Assembly (NCBI GenBank): GCA_022747635.1
Contig: JAKTNV010000010.1
Span: 41,192,237 to 41,256,236, forward strand
Direction of reading: 5' to 3'
DNA: 64,000 nucleotides
From: Hetaerina americana
Taxonomy: Eukaryota > Arthropoda > Insecta > Odonata > Calopterygidae
Positions 1 to 12,319 of this stretch are shown piece by piece. The position numbers were made by a program, and so were the translations under genes. Numbering within the stretch: position 1 is the stretch's first letter; every line of letters begins with the position of its first letter. The notes beneath the pieces were generated by a model. That model saw nothing but the letters and a program-made list of their open reading frames with translations, made no database searches and had not been told where the DNA came from.

Positions 1-131
1 TAAATTCCTTTCAACTTTCACCGCCTAAAATTAAAGTTTTATTTTTAATTTTATATCTTTAGTGAACTTTTATAAGCAAATACAAGTGGATAGGTGCATT
101 ATAAACCGTGCTCTTTTACATGTAAATGGTC

Positions 132-132
<1 letters not shown>

Positions 133-199
<67 letters not shown>
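133..199. repeat. (TA)n microsatellite
   Basis: This is an uninterrupted run of about 33 TA units. It gives an open frame of alternating Ile-Tyr residues that is not a real protein. It is the first of several long TA tracts in the window. Confidence 0.98.
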
Positions 200-203
<4 letters not shown>

Positions 204-3200
204 CATGTACAAGTGATTTAAATAGGGGTAAATTTTATCTTCAATGATGTATTGTTATGGAACTGTAAATTTTTACCAGGCCATGAATGAGTTCATGATA
301 AAATTATATTATCATGTAAATTTGTTCCAATTACCTTATGATCATGTAAATTAGGACTATTGTGTTAGTCTGACTCCCTTTTCGCATTTTCGACCTATTT
401 TTATTTCTTAAACTGTTATTTACGCATTTGAAATGGCAATATCCCAATAAATGATTTCATTCAGAGAGTTTTATTTGGGATAAGGGTCTCTATTTTACAT
501 CTGAATGCATAGAACCCTATAATCCTCAACTGGAGTACAGATTTAAAATATCAATATTCATCTTTTCTTAAGTGTTATTCATTAATAAAACTGTAGCACA
601 TTGTGAATAATTAAAGCTAATTAAAAATAAACGATATACTGTTCAAGCACATTTTTGCTTCAGAGAAAAAACTTATGACACTTATTTTGCCAACTTGGTC
701 TTTTAATTGCCTGTCGAGTCTCTTGAAAAACGATCGATTAATTTTTTAGTACGGTTTTTCGATCGTTTTTTTTAATTTTACTCCTTAGGGAGTGAAATAT
801 CCGTGATTAGAAGGAATGATTTTGCACACTATAGAAATTGTCAACCTTGAAACTCCCATGGGGGGGCAGGAAAAAAAGAGTAATTCGGTAGGAGAGAGAG
901 GGAGGATTCAGTAAGAGATAGAGGATTCGGTCGGTGTTCCCCCTGCGTTATGGTGCAGGGCGCAGGCGTTGACCCGTCCGACGCTCTCCGGATGGCCACC
1001 GCCCTCAAATGCCTTCTCCTCCCTTCCTGCCCTTCAAACCCAACCCCACCCCCCTGACACCGATGGAGCTGTTCGCTCGCTCGCTCGTCATCCGCATCTA
1101 CACCGCGGTACAAGATCCACACACATCCCACGGATGGTTTGTGCGCGTGTGGGAAGGGGAGAGGGAAGGGTGTTGTGCGTAACGGGTGGAGGGGGTGCTC
1201 TCGTCCAAGTTAAGGAGGAGCGGAAGGGAAGGGCTATACGGAGTGCGAATAAAAAATAACAACCGAGGAGAAAGGGCTTGCTATATTTATGGCAGTTGGG
1301 TCGACGTCATACCACCCTCTGGCCGTATCGGACAAATGAAGAGGTACTATCTGGCCTGCCTTTTATTGAGCTGGCATTATTTAATACAATATTAGGTATA
1401 TTAGTAATCGACCTCTTGGTTAGGTCTTTAAATTTTTATAAAACGTCCTCCTCAAATGATGGTTTCCTTCTCCTCTCAGTATGATTGTATTTTGGCAAAA
1501 GAATCTGGTCATCTAATATTTAACTCTTCTTCCCACCTCCACATTGCAGTTCTTTCTCTTCCTGCTCTCTCATGTACAAGATTTCAGCTTTATCTTGTAA
1601 AAATGTGGCATGCATTAAAATACTTTGCAGTGACGTAATATTCATTTGATATTTTAATGAACAATTTATCATAACCTGCAGAGCAATATTAAAATTGCTA
1701 TTCCTTTTATTAATTGCCATTTAAAAGAAAATGTATTATTTGCTTTTCCTGGAAAGATTTTGCTGACAGTTTGTCCTTTCGTTCTTATTATTATCATAAT
1801 TTTTTGCTATGCGCTGTTTTTAGTGGTTTATAATTGAATCAGCCATATTATTTTCTTAAGTTGCCTATGAATTTTCAAATTATCTCTATTTTATTCAAAT
1901 CTTTCGGTGTCTATGGCGTCTTGTCATGCTTAGTTATTTGGAGAAATATCTTTGGGTATTTATCATACGAGGTGTTCTCATAAATAAATCAATAAATAAT
2001 TACGCAACTTGCATAATAAAACACCATTTTCGAGGATTGTTACTCGAGAAAAGGTCGGTCACGTAAGTCGGGAGTAATACAATGTTTTTAGCTACATACT
2101 ACACGACGCATGAGCTAAGCCGTTAAACGTTACCGGGAACATCCGGTACACATTATATCAGAGTAAAAATGCTATTTTGGCACTCATAAAATTGAATTTA
2201 GGGCTGTTTGCGATATTGCAATGCCCGATGCATATTCTTTTGGACCCTCCAATTTTATGCAATGCACCTATTTTGTTCATGTGTCCGAAATGAAATAAAA
2301 GCCTTATTTTAATAAATTCTGCAAAGGAGTTGAAGAGAAAACATATCGAGTGACAGAGCACTAAATAAATTGAGAAATATTGACTTTAAATCCCTTCAGG
2401 CAAGTCAATTTATGAAATTTATTACAAATTTATTAGGTTGTTTAAAAAAAACTTAATATGTGGGTAGGAATTGTAGATTAATGAATGGATAAATTAATAA
2501 ACGCGGATTGAATGATATTCAAATACGTATTCTGTTCAAGCAAGTAAATTTACGATTTCAGCATAAGTTGGTGAATAAATCAATGTTAAAATATCTATCT
2601 ATTTTTTTACTTATATTACTGTTTTATAATAATGCTCCCATTATTTCCATCGAAAGATATTTGGCTCTTTACTGAAGGACACTTCTTTCCTTCGAGCAGA
2701 AATATTGCTTTATTTTGATTGTAAGACTGCGGCTAATAACTCTTTCATGCAGCTTTCAGTTACCAAAGTGGGTGTTTGTTGTCTACCGTTCTATAATGTG
2801 ACGGTCGGTTGAAATCTTTGCACAATTTATTAAGAAAGAAAAGGGTTTACAGGAGAGAAGTGAAAGGGAAATGCATTGAGGCAGTGAGGGCCAATTTGGG
2901 ATGGAGAGGAGAGGAGGAAGGGAAAGGATAAAAGTGGTAGCTGAGGAGGTTGGGAAGGTAGCAGGGAGTAGGGCGGCTGAGGAGTGGCTGTTGAGTGGAA
3001 TAGGATGGAGGCGGAGAAAGATGGACGCAGAGAGATGGCAGGCGGTGTCAGCCTATGGAGTGTCAAGGAAAGGGAGAGGAGAGGAAAATGGAACGTGGCC
3101 CTTCAAAGTGTTCGGGGGATTCCGTTGCGTTAGAAGGAAGGGACACCCCTCACCCCGTGGAAGGGATGATGGGGGTCTTTTCATCTCCAAGCCCCGTGTA

Positions 3201-3660
3201 CTTCCTTTATTGCGTCCCAAACCACCCTCTGACCCTCTCTTCACTTGATTCCCTTCACCACGACAATTCCTCCCCACAACCCATTCCGTTACTCTCCGTG
3301 AAGTATGAGGCCTCTGCCTCCTATGCCAGCTAGAAAGATTACCGAACCGTATTCCCATAACAAAGCGCAAACACACGCACATTCATGCAAACGCATCCAT
3401 ACGCGAATACTCCGCAACGATGAAAACATATTTCCAAGGATGTAGCATAAAGAAAGTGATGGTAAACTCATAAAAGGATGAACACAAGATAAAGTGGTAA
3501 AGGTGAAAGGAATGAGATATCAAAGAGACAAAAATCATAAACCAGGAGCCAGAGACTTTCAGTGCTGCGGAACAATGCGCTATATCAGTATGAAAATACA
3601 TATGCGCAATATCCGTACGAAATCCGTGGGTTTAGGTGTTTGAGTGTGCGTGTGGAAACA
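200..3660. other. AT-rich non-coding stretch with purine-rich islands
   Basis: I see no gene here. The DNA is AT-rich except for 840-1330, which is GC-richer with GA-rich and CT-rich runs, and 2820-3300, a GA-rich island that turns CT-rich. A short (GT)n tract begins at about 3669, directly before the first mariner. The short open frames in the islands overlap on both strands, as expected from base skew alone. Confidence 0.6.
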
Positions 3661-3788
3661 CACACAAAGTGTGTGTGTGTGTGTATATACGAGGGTCATC
3701 CGGAAAGTAGTACCCGTTCGTGAAATAAAGACACAAAAGTAAATATTAACAAACATAAAAAATTTTATTTGAAAGAGGATACTTTAAA

Positions 3789-4004
3789 CTACTTCTCAAC
3801 ATAATCTCCAAGCAAATTAAGGCATTTGTCATAACGTGTGACAAGTTTCTGTATTCCTGCTGCATAGTCCTTCGCCGCCAGCTCATTGAGATACAGGGTC
3901 ACTCCTTCTTTAAGTTCTTCATCGCTGTCAAATCTTTTTCCTGCCAAAAAGTCTTTAAGCTTTGTAAAGAGATGAAAATCTGAAGGGGCCAAGTCCGGGC
4001 TATA
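3789..4004 (-). pseudogene. mariner transposase, C-terminal fragment
   Basis: The minus-strand frame reads PPYSPDLAPSDFHLF, the hallmark around the third catalytic aspartate of mariner transposases, followed by the KLKDFLAGKRF segment. It ends in GDYVEK and a stop, the usual mariner C-terminus. The stop lies about 67 bp inside the left inverted repeat. Upstream on the minus strand the frame runs straight into the deletion junction at about 4005-4011, where the N-terminal fragment continues in another frame. Family assignment is firm. Function is lost because the core is missing. Confidence 0.92.
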
Positions 4005-4010
4005 CGGTGG

Positions 4011-4283
4011 ATGGCCGATCGTTCCTCACGAATTCGTCAACTGAGCTCACCAGTTGGACTGTAATGACAGACGGTCTCCCCGAACGCTCATCGTCGTGTG
4101 TGTTCCCCCTCCCCATGTTGAAGTTGCGACACCACCGCCGAACAGACGACTCGTCCATTACATTGTCTCCATACACCTCCTTTAATTGGCGATGAATATC
4201 AAAGGGCGAACGTTTCTTGCATTGAGGAATTTAATCACTGCCCTCACTTCACAACTGGCGGCGTTCTCAATTTTTTTAAACAT
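4011..4283 (-). pseudogene. mariner transposase, N-terminal DNA-binding fragment
   Basis: A minus-strand ATG at 4283 begins MFKKIENAASCEVRAVIKFL, the start of the helix-turn-helix region used by mariner transposases to bind the inverted repeats. A one-base loss near 4200 shifts the frame. After it come an IHRQLKEVYG helix, a SSVRRWCRNF helix and the linker motif DDERSGRPSV, all standard for mariner. The fragment runs out at about residue 90 and joins the C-terminal fragment through a deletion of roughly half the protein. One frameshift plus the deletion make it non-functional. Confidence 0.88.
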
Positions 4284-4445
4284 TGTAAACAATCACAGAA
4301 ACAACACAGGCAATGCTAGCGTCACGCAACTTGGCTCAGAGAAGGCAGACAAGCCACTGAAGCTATCTGACCTCGTCCAGCGGCTACTCGCGTCGTCAGC
4401 ACTTCATGCGGCACGAACGGGTACTACTTTCCGGATGACCCTCGT

Positions 4446-4537
4446 ATGTATATGATATATATGTATATGATATGATATATATAGTATATATAGATATATG
4501 TATATATATATGATATATATATATATGTGTATATATG

Positions 4538-4593
<56 letters not shown>

Positions 4594-4630
4594 CATATAT
4601 ACACATATATATGTATAAATAAATAAATAA

Positions 4631-4662
<32 letters not shown>

Positions 4663-4692
4663 GCGTGTTTGCGAGTGTGTGTGTATATAGAG
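4446..4692. repeat. compound (TA)n/(TG)n microsatellite with palindrome
   Basis: A TA-rich tract directly abuts the mariner right end and passes through TAAA units (about 4615-4632) into a TG-rich run (4645-4685). Within it, 4519-4612 is a perfect palindrome with 47-bp arms centred at 4565-4566. The non-TA block GTGTATATATGTATTTC at 4527-4543 is mirrored exactly at 4588-4604. Confidence 0.95.
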
Positions 4693-6715
4693 TTCAGAAT
4701 TTTTTTTTCCTTGGAATTCTCTTCCTTTTATCTCTTCTATTGAAATAGTTCAAATACTTACTTGTGTTCCCTTTTCCTATCTTCATACCTTTAACCTGAC
4801 ATTATCTTTTCGAGGGATTCGTTGAGTGAGGATTTTCCTGTGAGTGTGCACAAAACGTATAGCAAGTATATATACCCACAATTCTCCATATAAATGCCCA
4901 TATATACGCACAGTCTATGGTATTACTCATGAAGAAATGATTAGAACTTGCCGGAAAAAAATCGTTGCTTGTAGTTCCACAGATAAAAAACAATTTTTTA
5001 ATCTTTATTTTGCTCAATGTTTTCGCGTTATACTGGTACGTTAGCACTCTTCAAAGCTCCTAACCCTTTTGATCAAAGAAAATGTGTATTCCTGTAACGT
5101 GATAATCATCTTTCATCTTCTAAGTATATGTCAAGCCTTGCTTACACGACACTCGTTGCTTGAAGGTCTGCTACGACGAGAGTCGTCTGCAGCGGCAAGA
5201 GGCGTCTGAATCGTTGACGCGTCCTTATTAAGGGTGCCTCTTGAAATATATCTAAAGTATTTGTAATCATCATCTTTTAGTTGATCATTCATTTGTTCTT
5301 TTACTTTATTAATTTAGAGTAATATTACATTTAAAAATGATATTTCATCAATATAACTACTACCCATCTATTGGCATTGTGAATGGCAAGATAAGCCCTG
5401 GAAGTAATTGTGTTTTCATTATACATATAGGAAAAAACTAGAATAATTTTCCCACTTAACGAGAGAATATGTAGCCATTATTATTATCTAACATATAGCG
5501 GGCTGTTTTGAAATCCATAGCATACATGCACCAATGTTTCGAGACGAAATTTTAACCCAACAATTTATCCAGGCCCGCCTTTCCTTTGTTGTTAGAAGTA
5601 ACCCAAACCTACTCCCTCTCATTCCATTATTTTCTGAGAAAAGCAGCGCATGCCTTCTCCCATTCATTTCCCCACCTCAGACTAGCCCAACGCATCGTCT
5701 CCTTGTGTCAACGGACCGAAATGACGATAGCCACACACGTTCACATCTCCTTCACTTCTATCCCCTTAGCAATTTGCTCATCGTGTGCTCGGAGGAGAAA
5801 TTAGCCGTCCGTCCTGCGACAGAGGAAAGCTCTTTCAGTCCCGGTTGGGTAAGGTGGTCAAGGATAAAAAGGAGTGTCCGCATTGCTGCTTGTCAGTTCA
5901 CTTCCGCCTCTCATTCGTAGAAAGACGTAACTAACTAGCTTTCATGACCCAACTCGGGATTCCGAGTAAACATATTAATGATGTCGAATCAAAGTGAAAA
6001 TCCAATTACATACTTATCGATTACGAAGCGCTATTATGGAACACTAATTTAATATCAACAACTGAATTTATATCTGATTGGACCGTAACTTTTTTAATGC
6101 CAATGCAGTACCGTGTTTTTTGTTGATTATAAACGATGGAACCAAGTGGGTTTCACTGCCGTTGTGCATCGTTGAGCGCTACATGCAAAGTGAATGCAGT
6201 TGACCGTGTTTTAGACGTGAAAGCTTTGCTTGTAAAATGTTTATTTCTATTATTAACAAAACAATTTTAGCTCAGTCCTAAAACACCACCCCTCCTAGGC
6301 AAGTATTGGCTTGAGATATTTGTTTCAATATCTCACTTAAACATTGACACATAACCTTGAAACGAGTAAAAAAGCTTGGGAGGGATTTTTAAATACTTGT
6401 ACCCAAATTGTGTTTCTTATCGTTGCTTTCTATTGATACTCACACAATAGTTAAGTTTAAAATATCTATTCATCCAATAATCCTTGATAAAATAATCAAC
6501 TTTACTTTATATTGTGTGAGTTTGGCATATGACAATATTTGTTTACCGTTGAAATATGTAATGGAATTTTAATATTTGATGTCTAAGAAATGCTTGTGTG
6601 CTCACAAATGCGTGAATTTGACGATCAATATATGCTATTAGGAATTTCATATTCTATCTATTTAAGTATTAAATATGTGATTAACAAAATAAAGTCTCAA
6701 CCACTTCTCAGAGTG
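4693..6715. other. non-coding, no feature recognised
   Basis: AT-rich DNA with a slightly GC-richer patch at 5150-5230 and another at 5570-5900. I found no repeat family and no convincing exon. The longest open frame (5534-5920, plus strand) has no motif and overlaps another frame of similar quality. Confidence 0.5.
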
Positions 6716-6815
6716 CAAGTTTATTAGTACATTATTTTTATTACAAAGGAGATTGGATAAATCGGAAAGTCAATTCATGTGTGTACATGCAATAAGTCAG
6801 CTATAAAAGCTCTTG

Positions 6816-7013
6816 TCACGAATGATGCCAGTCACATATAATGCCAAAGCGTTTTAAGGCACCAAATGAAATAATTGATCGAATTTTGTTGAGATATTCT
6901 GGGTTTCTCGTCATGAACGCATATCCGGAAATGAAGCATAGGTAAACCAGTGAAATCTGGATGAATGTGTGATCCGAGTGATCCAGAGCCAATGCCACTA
7001 GCAATCTCTTCAA
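6816..7013 (-). CDS. possible terminal exon, unknown product
   Basis: A minus-strand frame of about 65 codons ends at a TGA at 6816. It contains the stretch SGYAFMTRNPEYLNKIRSII. Unlike its AT-rich surroundings, its third codon positions are often G or C over the first forty codons, as coding sequence often shows. A weak acceptor-like TTTAAAG precedes it at about 7018-7024. AATAAA signals lie downstream on the same strand at about 6739 and 6719, followed by T-rich sequence, which would suit the 3' end of a gene. I recognise no domain. It could equally be a decayed transposon fragment or chance. Confidence 0.2.
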   Translation of the reverse strand: MKRLLVALALDHSDHTFIQISLVYLCFISGYAFMTRNPEYLNKIRSIISFGALKRFGIICDWHHS

Positions 7014-7024
7014 CTTTAAATTCA

Positions 7025-8140
7025 GAGACGGAGAGGTAAAGGCTTAATTAACACTCTTAAATCATACAAATAATTAGTCTGTCCAAAATTTATATTTAAA
7101 TGCCAAGACAAAATACGTTAAAAATTCCCTCTCCTTGGGCATAAATTATCTGAGACCAATGGCAGGAATTATCACCAGCCACCTCCTAGTAATAAAATAT
7201 CTATACGATACATTTTGGGAGCCTAAAATAATTCAAGATTCAATAATTATGAAGAGATGGGATGGGAATTAATGTGATATAAAAAGAAGCCAAATTCAAT
7301 ATACAGCGGAATTGCACATTAGTGGTAAGGACTCACGACATGAACCAGGAGTCGACATTTTTGAAACCGTAGGAGATCATAGACATATCCATATGTGAGG
7401 GTTACGACAGCATGAGTATGGCTAGCGCAATGAACACCTAGGCCTAAATACCATAGGGCCTCTATTTCATATATTTAATAAATTCAATAAAAAATGATTC
7501 TTAATGATCCCAATAATTTTCCTCCCGGGTAGTATATTTGTGATTGTTCAATTGTTCATCATAGGAATCTTTGTATCCAATTGAATTTCTATCTAATTTA
7601 TCATTTCATAAGTTATGCAACCTCGATTTTTTAAATTTTTTTATAATGAGTCCAATTATTACATCTCACCCTTATGTTTAAGTCAGCTGTATCTGTGGTA
7701 GAGATAAGATACCTAATAAGCGTATTATTTATTTAAATATTTTTGTCTAGTGAGTTGTCTTTTAATAGGTCTTGTAAGAACAAATTTCTTTTCATGCATA
7801 AATGCAATCATATTTGCATTAAAATGAATGGGTTGTTTCTATATGGCAGAGGTCTCAGGTGAAACTTTGATTATACGTTTAACACGTTAAATTCTAGGAA
7901 TTTTCTTTATTAAGCGGCTGACATAACTATTCCTAAATTTCTGTTACGATTTCATGTGAAAACAGACCTTGGCTTGTAATGACACCTTTTATTTTGGAAT
8001 GTACATGTTGCGGCGAAGATGAACTTATTATTCGTAGTAAAGAATGAAGAATAAATGAAGTCCAACTACGATTTATTACCGAAATATGTATCATTTAGGT
8101 TCATTTAATCATTTCTTAAATGCATGTTTTTTCTAAATAT
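7025..8140. other. non-coding, no feature recognised
   Basis: AT-rich sequence without recognisable repeats, exons or RNA genes. Confidence 0.5.
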
Positions 8141-8149
8141 ATGATCACC

Positions 8150-8290
8150 TTGGATCACGTTAGTCTAGGGGTACATACTACTATTGGACAGTTGACCGAA
8201 GGGCTCGGGATCGATTTCCGGGCAAGCCTCTCTGGGCACCTGCGGCTTCACCCAACCTATGTGATTCGTGATCATAGTAAGTTTGGAAAT
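8150..8290 (+). repeat. tRNA-derived SINE-like copy
   Basis: The head carries a pol III box A-like TAGTCTAGGGG at 8161-8171 and a degenerate box B-like GGATCGATTTCC at 8208-8219, about 36 bp apart as in tRNA-derived SINEs. Downstream, CTGGGCACCTGCGGCTTCACC at about 8231-8251 aligns with a matching segment of the copy at 50.6 kb. The tail is not clear. It is more likely a SINE relic than a tRNA gene because no cloverleaf can be closed. Confidence 0.55.
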
Positions 8291-11200
8291 TTGGAAGTTT
8301 TCAAGACGCAAATGCACCGTGGGCATGGTTTACTAACATTATGATTTCATATGGAGCTATCTCCGATTTTAAACAAACTTTCTCAAAATTCGTCGTGCCA
8401 TAATGCGTTGATGCTAATATTTTAGATGAATTTATCGCAATGCGTGAAATAACCTCGTTTAAATTTGTTTCCCTGTTATCAGTTCTATGTCAGCAAAAAC
8501 CTGGAAAAGAAGTAAGAAAAAAAAATTACACGATCATCTAGACATTATAAATTTTTAAACAGTACACATTGGTTGAACTTAGTAATATGATTAATAACAT
8601 AATAATTTGATTAATATTAATTATGAATTAAGGGTATTTCCGTATTATCATCAGATAGCACATAACGTGGGAAACATGTTGCATATTTTCCTTGAAGAAG
8701 AAATGTTAAAACAATGAGACAATACCTGATATACTAGTGCATAAGTTCAGCGTCTTCAAGATTCTAAATCTAAATCCCTCACAAAATCTTCAACGTTTCG
8801 TCATTTTCGTCAATGGCCTCGTTCAATGCTACCGCAATGGCTAGAAACGATGCATGTATCAAAACATCTAAATTCACAGTTTTCCTGCAGCTACCTTGAT
8901 CCAATAATCCAAACTATCTAGACGAATTTTGGCGCTTCTTAAAAGGTAACAAGTTTAAATGGTATTTCATTTTATGCAACCTCCACGACGCTAATTTATT
9001 TTTCTGAACTACAAAAATACACTTAGACTTAGAAAAGTACATAGACGAAAAAACGCTCGTTCATGCCCATTAGTGTTTTAAAGTAATAGTTCGTGAACTA
9101 CGGTATTCCTGGTGACTAGAATTACCAATCACATTTTGGTTTCCTTTCATGCAATTATTATATTAATCAAGCAATTTATCATTAAGCAAGTATATCTTAA
9201 CTTCAATAATCATTTCGTTACGCAAGAATTTTCTTCTCAGCCAGGAGTTTCGAGTTCTTAAAACTTGAGACCGTGATAGATAATATTTCAAAGGCATAAT
9301 GAAAATGGGAATGAAGCTAAATTAGGAAAGAGTTTTTTTTCTTGGAGTGATCTTTCCTTCGTGAAAATGAACAAAATCAACATTTATGTAGCTTAATAAG
9401 GTCACTTGGTTCGTATGAAGAGCTTAATGGATTTTTGATTCACTGCTCATCGCACTTATCAAATGAAAGGGTTCTGGAAATTAACTTTGATTGAGCCCCA
9501 ATGTAAATTCGTTGCGGTGCCCTCCAAGCCTTCCCCTCTTGACCTATTCTGCTAATCCGCTCTAGATGAACCTTCGACTGGGATAAGATGTAAACCTTAG
9601 CCGTCCAACTCAAACACACTTGAGGGTGATGGCCTATTTACAACCATGGAGTGCCCAGCGAATGAGTATCCCTCTTTGTGTTTTGCCCTTCGAAACAAAT
9701 CCGTTCTGAGAAATCTCTATTTCTCCCTCGCATCCGAACATTATCTCAAGGATGTTCTAACTATCCCGATTCGGCATTAGAGCAGCTTATATACAATAAT
9801 CGCGCAGGTGCTCTCAAAAGATTCTTTGAGTGCATTCAGAAATCCTTTTGCGAGCATCACTTCCTCCCATTACCTTCATATTCGTATTTCCTATCTTGAA
9901 ATGCTTACACTCACGAGGGAGAAGACCTCTCAAAAAGCGTGGCTAAATTATTTTTACATTCGACTTTTTTCCCAAACAAAATTTCGAGATTGAACTTTTC
10001 CCCTGGAATAGCCCGTTTACCAACTAAGTGGAAAAATTACTTTGGGAAACTTGAAGTACATCTTCATGCTCCGTGAACTTATCCATAAGCGTGATATTTT
10101 TAAGCAAAGTAGCAGCCTCTTCATCTCAAACTCGAGCTCACAGATGAGATTGATATCCGTCAAAGTTCTACGGTGGTAGTAGTCATACACCTCTGCTAAG
10201 TATCATACTCCTTCTGGTGTAGGTAAATAATACCACTTGCTCTAATTTCTCAACTCGAAGCGGAACGCTTGCCTTCAACTTCTCTCTTCCACGTGCCAAG
10301 ATTTGAACTTTCTTTCTTCTGATACTTATCTAATACTCTTGAAGTACTACATCCATTGAATTTACGGATGCCTAGATGGTAGTCACGATTCCTTCAGTGA
10401 TGCGATGACGACTGCAAAACAAATGATTTGAATTTCCTCCCATCCACCTCAACGCATGTAAAGCACACTTATATGTACCCAATTTATTATAACTCTAACA
10501 TACATTTTTATTGTCGACTGTGAAAGGTTGTGTCATTAAAAGATCTTTGATTTTTATAGCTCTTGCTTCCTTCTAATATTTCTTTAGCAAAAAGTTAATA
10601 TAAAATTAATTTAAACACGTACCAATTCAAAACTACCAGTGTACGGAATAAACATACCAACATTATAATTACAGTTTTATTTTGAACTTTTCTTTTACTA
10701 TTTCGTACGGAGCATTCCTTTCCTTTTACGAATACTTCATTTGTGAGTCCTTAAATAAGGTCGATTTACGAATAAGTTTTGATAAGTTCAGTTCATCAAC
10801 TTTTGTATGTGTGCCTATCCCTGAATCCAGTGTTTTTTCACAATTTTCTTCTTCACCCACTCTTCAAAGTTTTCCGGGTTAGTTAATCAGTAAGTTCATA
10901 TTATCGTAGTTATTCACCCGTATTAACAAACATTTTTTGCCTCGAGTACTCAATAACCTATTTTAATAGTCTATTAATCCGTAGGAAAATATACCCAGTA
11001 GAGTTTCCAGACTCATCTAAGAATAAGTCATGGTACAAACGTATGTGCCTTTATATAACTTCCAATAAAACATTTCAGAGAAGAATAAAATACGTCATTT
11101 GCTTAGTAGTTCCACTGACTGGCGTCCCAAGCCTTCCTTCGAAAATCTTTCTCTCAAACTCCCAGTGTTCCATTACTTCAAACCTCCAGACGCCTTCCAT

Positions 11201-12319
11201 CTTACCAACCCTTCTCTTTTTCCTCTCTCCTCATACTAGCAAGCCTAGAGATTTCCTATCTACCCAGAGGTCTTGCCCCCACCTCACACTATTTCCTTCC
11301 CGGCTAAACCCGTTCCTATTTCCCCATTTCTCGCTCCAATCCTACTCAAACACTTCCGCCTGAATTCTTCCTCCTTCTCCATCCCCACTCGGTGAGACAA
11401 CTTCGTTAGGCCAGGCGTAGCAACTAACTCCTCTTGCCTCTCCGACATCCTCCCTCCCCTTAAGGTCCCCTTCAAACCCTCCCGCCGCTTCACTTGCTGC
11501 TCTGCTGAGAAGAGCAAGTCCTTCTCTGCCAACTCCCCTACACTCCTCGCACCCATTCCTCGCCTCGCCGCACTGCCTAGAAAGCTTGTGCACGAGAAAA
11601 ACAAGCAAACGTGAGTGAGCTGTTGATTTTTATTCCCTGAGCGACGATAGGGATAGGGTGAGAGGCGTAGTCGTGACCAATAAAAACCTCTAAAATAGGT
11701 TGACGTGAAGATATGCCTCCGTAGATTGTTGATTATTCCAGTAGAAGGAATAAGTAGATATATATTAATATAAATATATGAAAATATATTATATATGTGT
11801 GTATGTATATGGTCCACATCTTCCTGTGAAATCACAGGTGGTGCAGGGTGAGGAACTGCCTTCTCTTTTTGACTGATATGTGAATCTCATGCATCGTCGG
11901 GCTTGTTATTGGATGAGCTTTGCCATCACCTATTAAGCAAATCTTTGGGATGAATTTTGGGGGAATTAAGAGTTACTTTGCAATTCTTCAGGTTATTTTT
12001 ATAGTCCTGGGTTAACTTGTGAAAGATGAATTTTTATTTTTCAAAAATAGAATTACTAAATTAATCGATTCGATGGTGTTAAGAAAACTTTTCTTTATTA
12101 ACGTTCGTACACGTTAAGTCCCTTATTAAAAATAAGGTTAAGAGTAAGTTAGTTTAATGATTTATATCTGTTTAAAGTCTATCCCTCACCTCAGGGCGTA
12201 TCTTGTAAAATCACAATTACGGTAGCTCTAAATAGGAAGGAAAACCCAGGTTTGTGGGAATCCACGATCTCTGTAATAGCTGGAGAGGTTATCATCCCAC
12301 TGCCATCCGAGTTATTTAA
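8291..12319. other. non-coding, with a CT-rich island at 11180-11590
   Basis: I see no recognisable gene. The CT-rich island at 11180-11590 leaves long open frames on the purine strand, including a 183-codon frame at 11284-11835 (-) that runs on through TA-rich DNA. Its composition follows the tract rather than any protein family. Confidence 0.5.

Larger units (their letters stand above)
3690..4444 (-). mobile_element. internally deleted mariner (non-autonomous, MITE-like)
   Basis: The element is 755 bp long with 33-bp perfect terminal inverted repeats at 3690-3722 and 4412-4444, beginning CGAGGGTCATCCGG. It is flanked by TA on both sides (3688-3689 and 4445-4446), the target duplication of Tc1/mariner transposons. 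Inside, on the minus strand, are the two ends of a mariner transposase with the middle missing: the N-terminal helix-turn-helix part at 4011-4283 and the C-terminal part at 3789-4004. The catalytic core with the first two aspartates is gone, so the element cannot make active transposase. Perfect ends suggest it was moved by an intact relative not long ago; that is inference. A typical mariner is about 1.3 kb. Confidence 0.92.

Noticed and set aside
62..247. Open frame rich in Ile-Tyr
   Set aside because: It is a translation of the (TA)n tract. The same holds for frames at 4404-4606 and 28962-29309.
969..1259. Plus-strand frame in the GC-rich island, with a short inner ATG frame at 992
   Set aside because: It overlaps an equally long minus frame, has no motif, and the inner frame stops after about 20 codons without a donor site.
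5534..5920. 128-codon plus-strand frame
   Set aside because: No motif, composition typical of non-coding DNA, and another frame overlaps it.
11284..11835. 183-codon minus-strand frame, the longest not in a transposon or TA tract
   Set aside because: Half of it is the purine strand of a CT-rich island and half is TA-rich DNA. No domain is visible.
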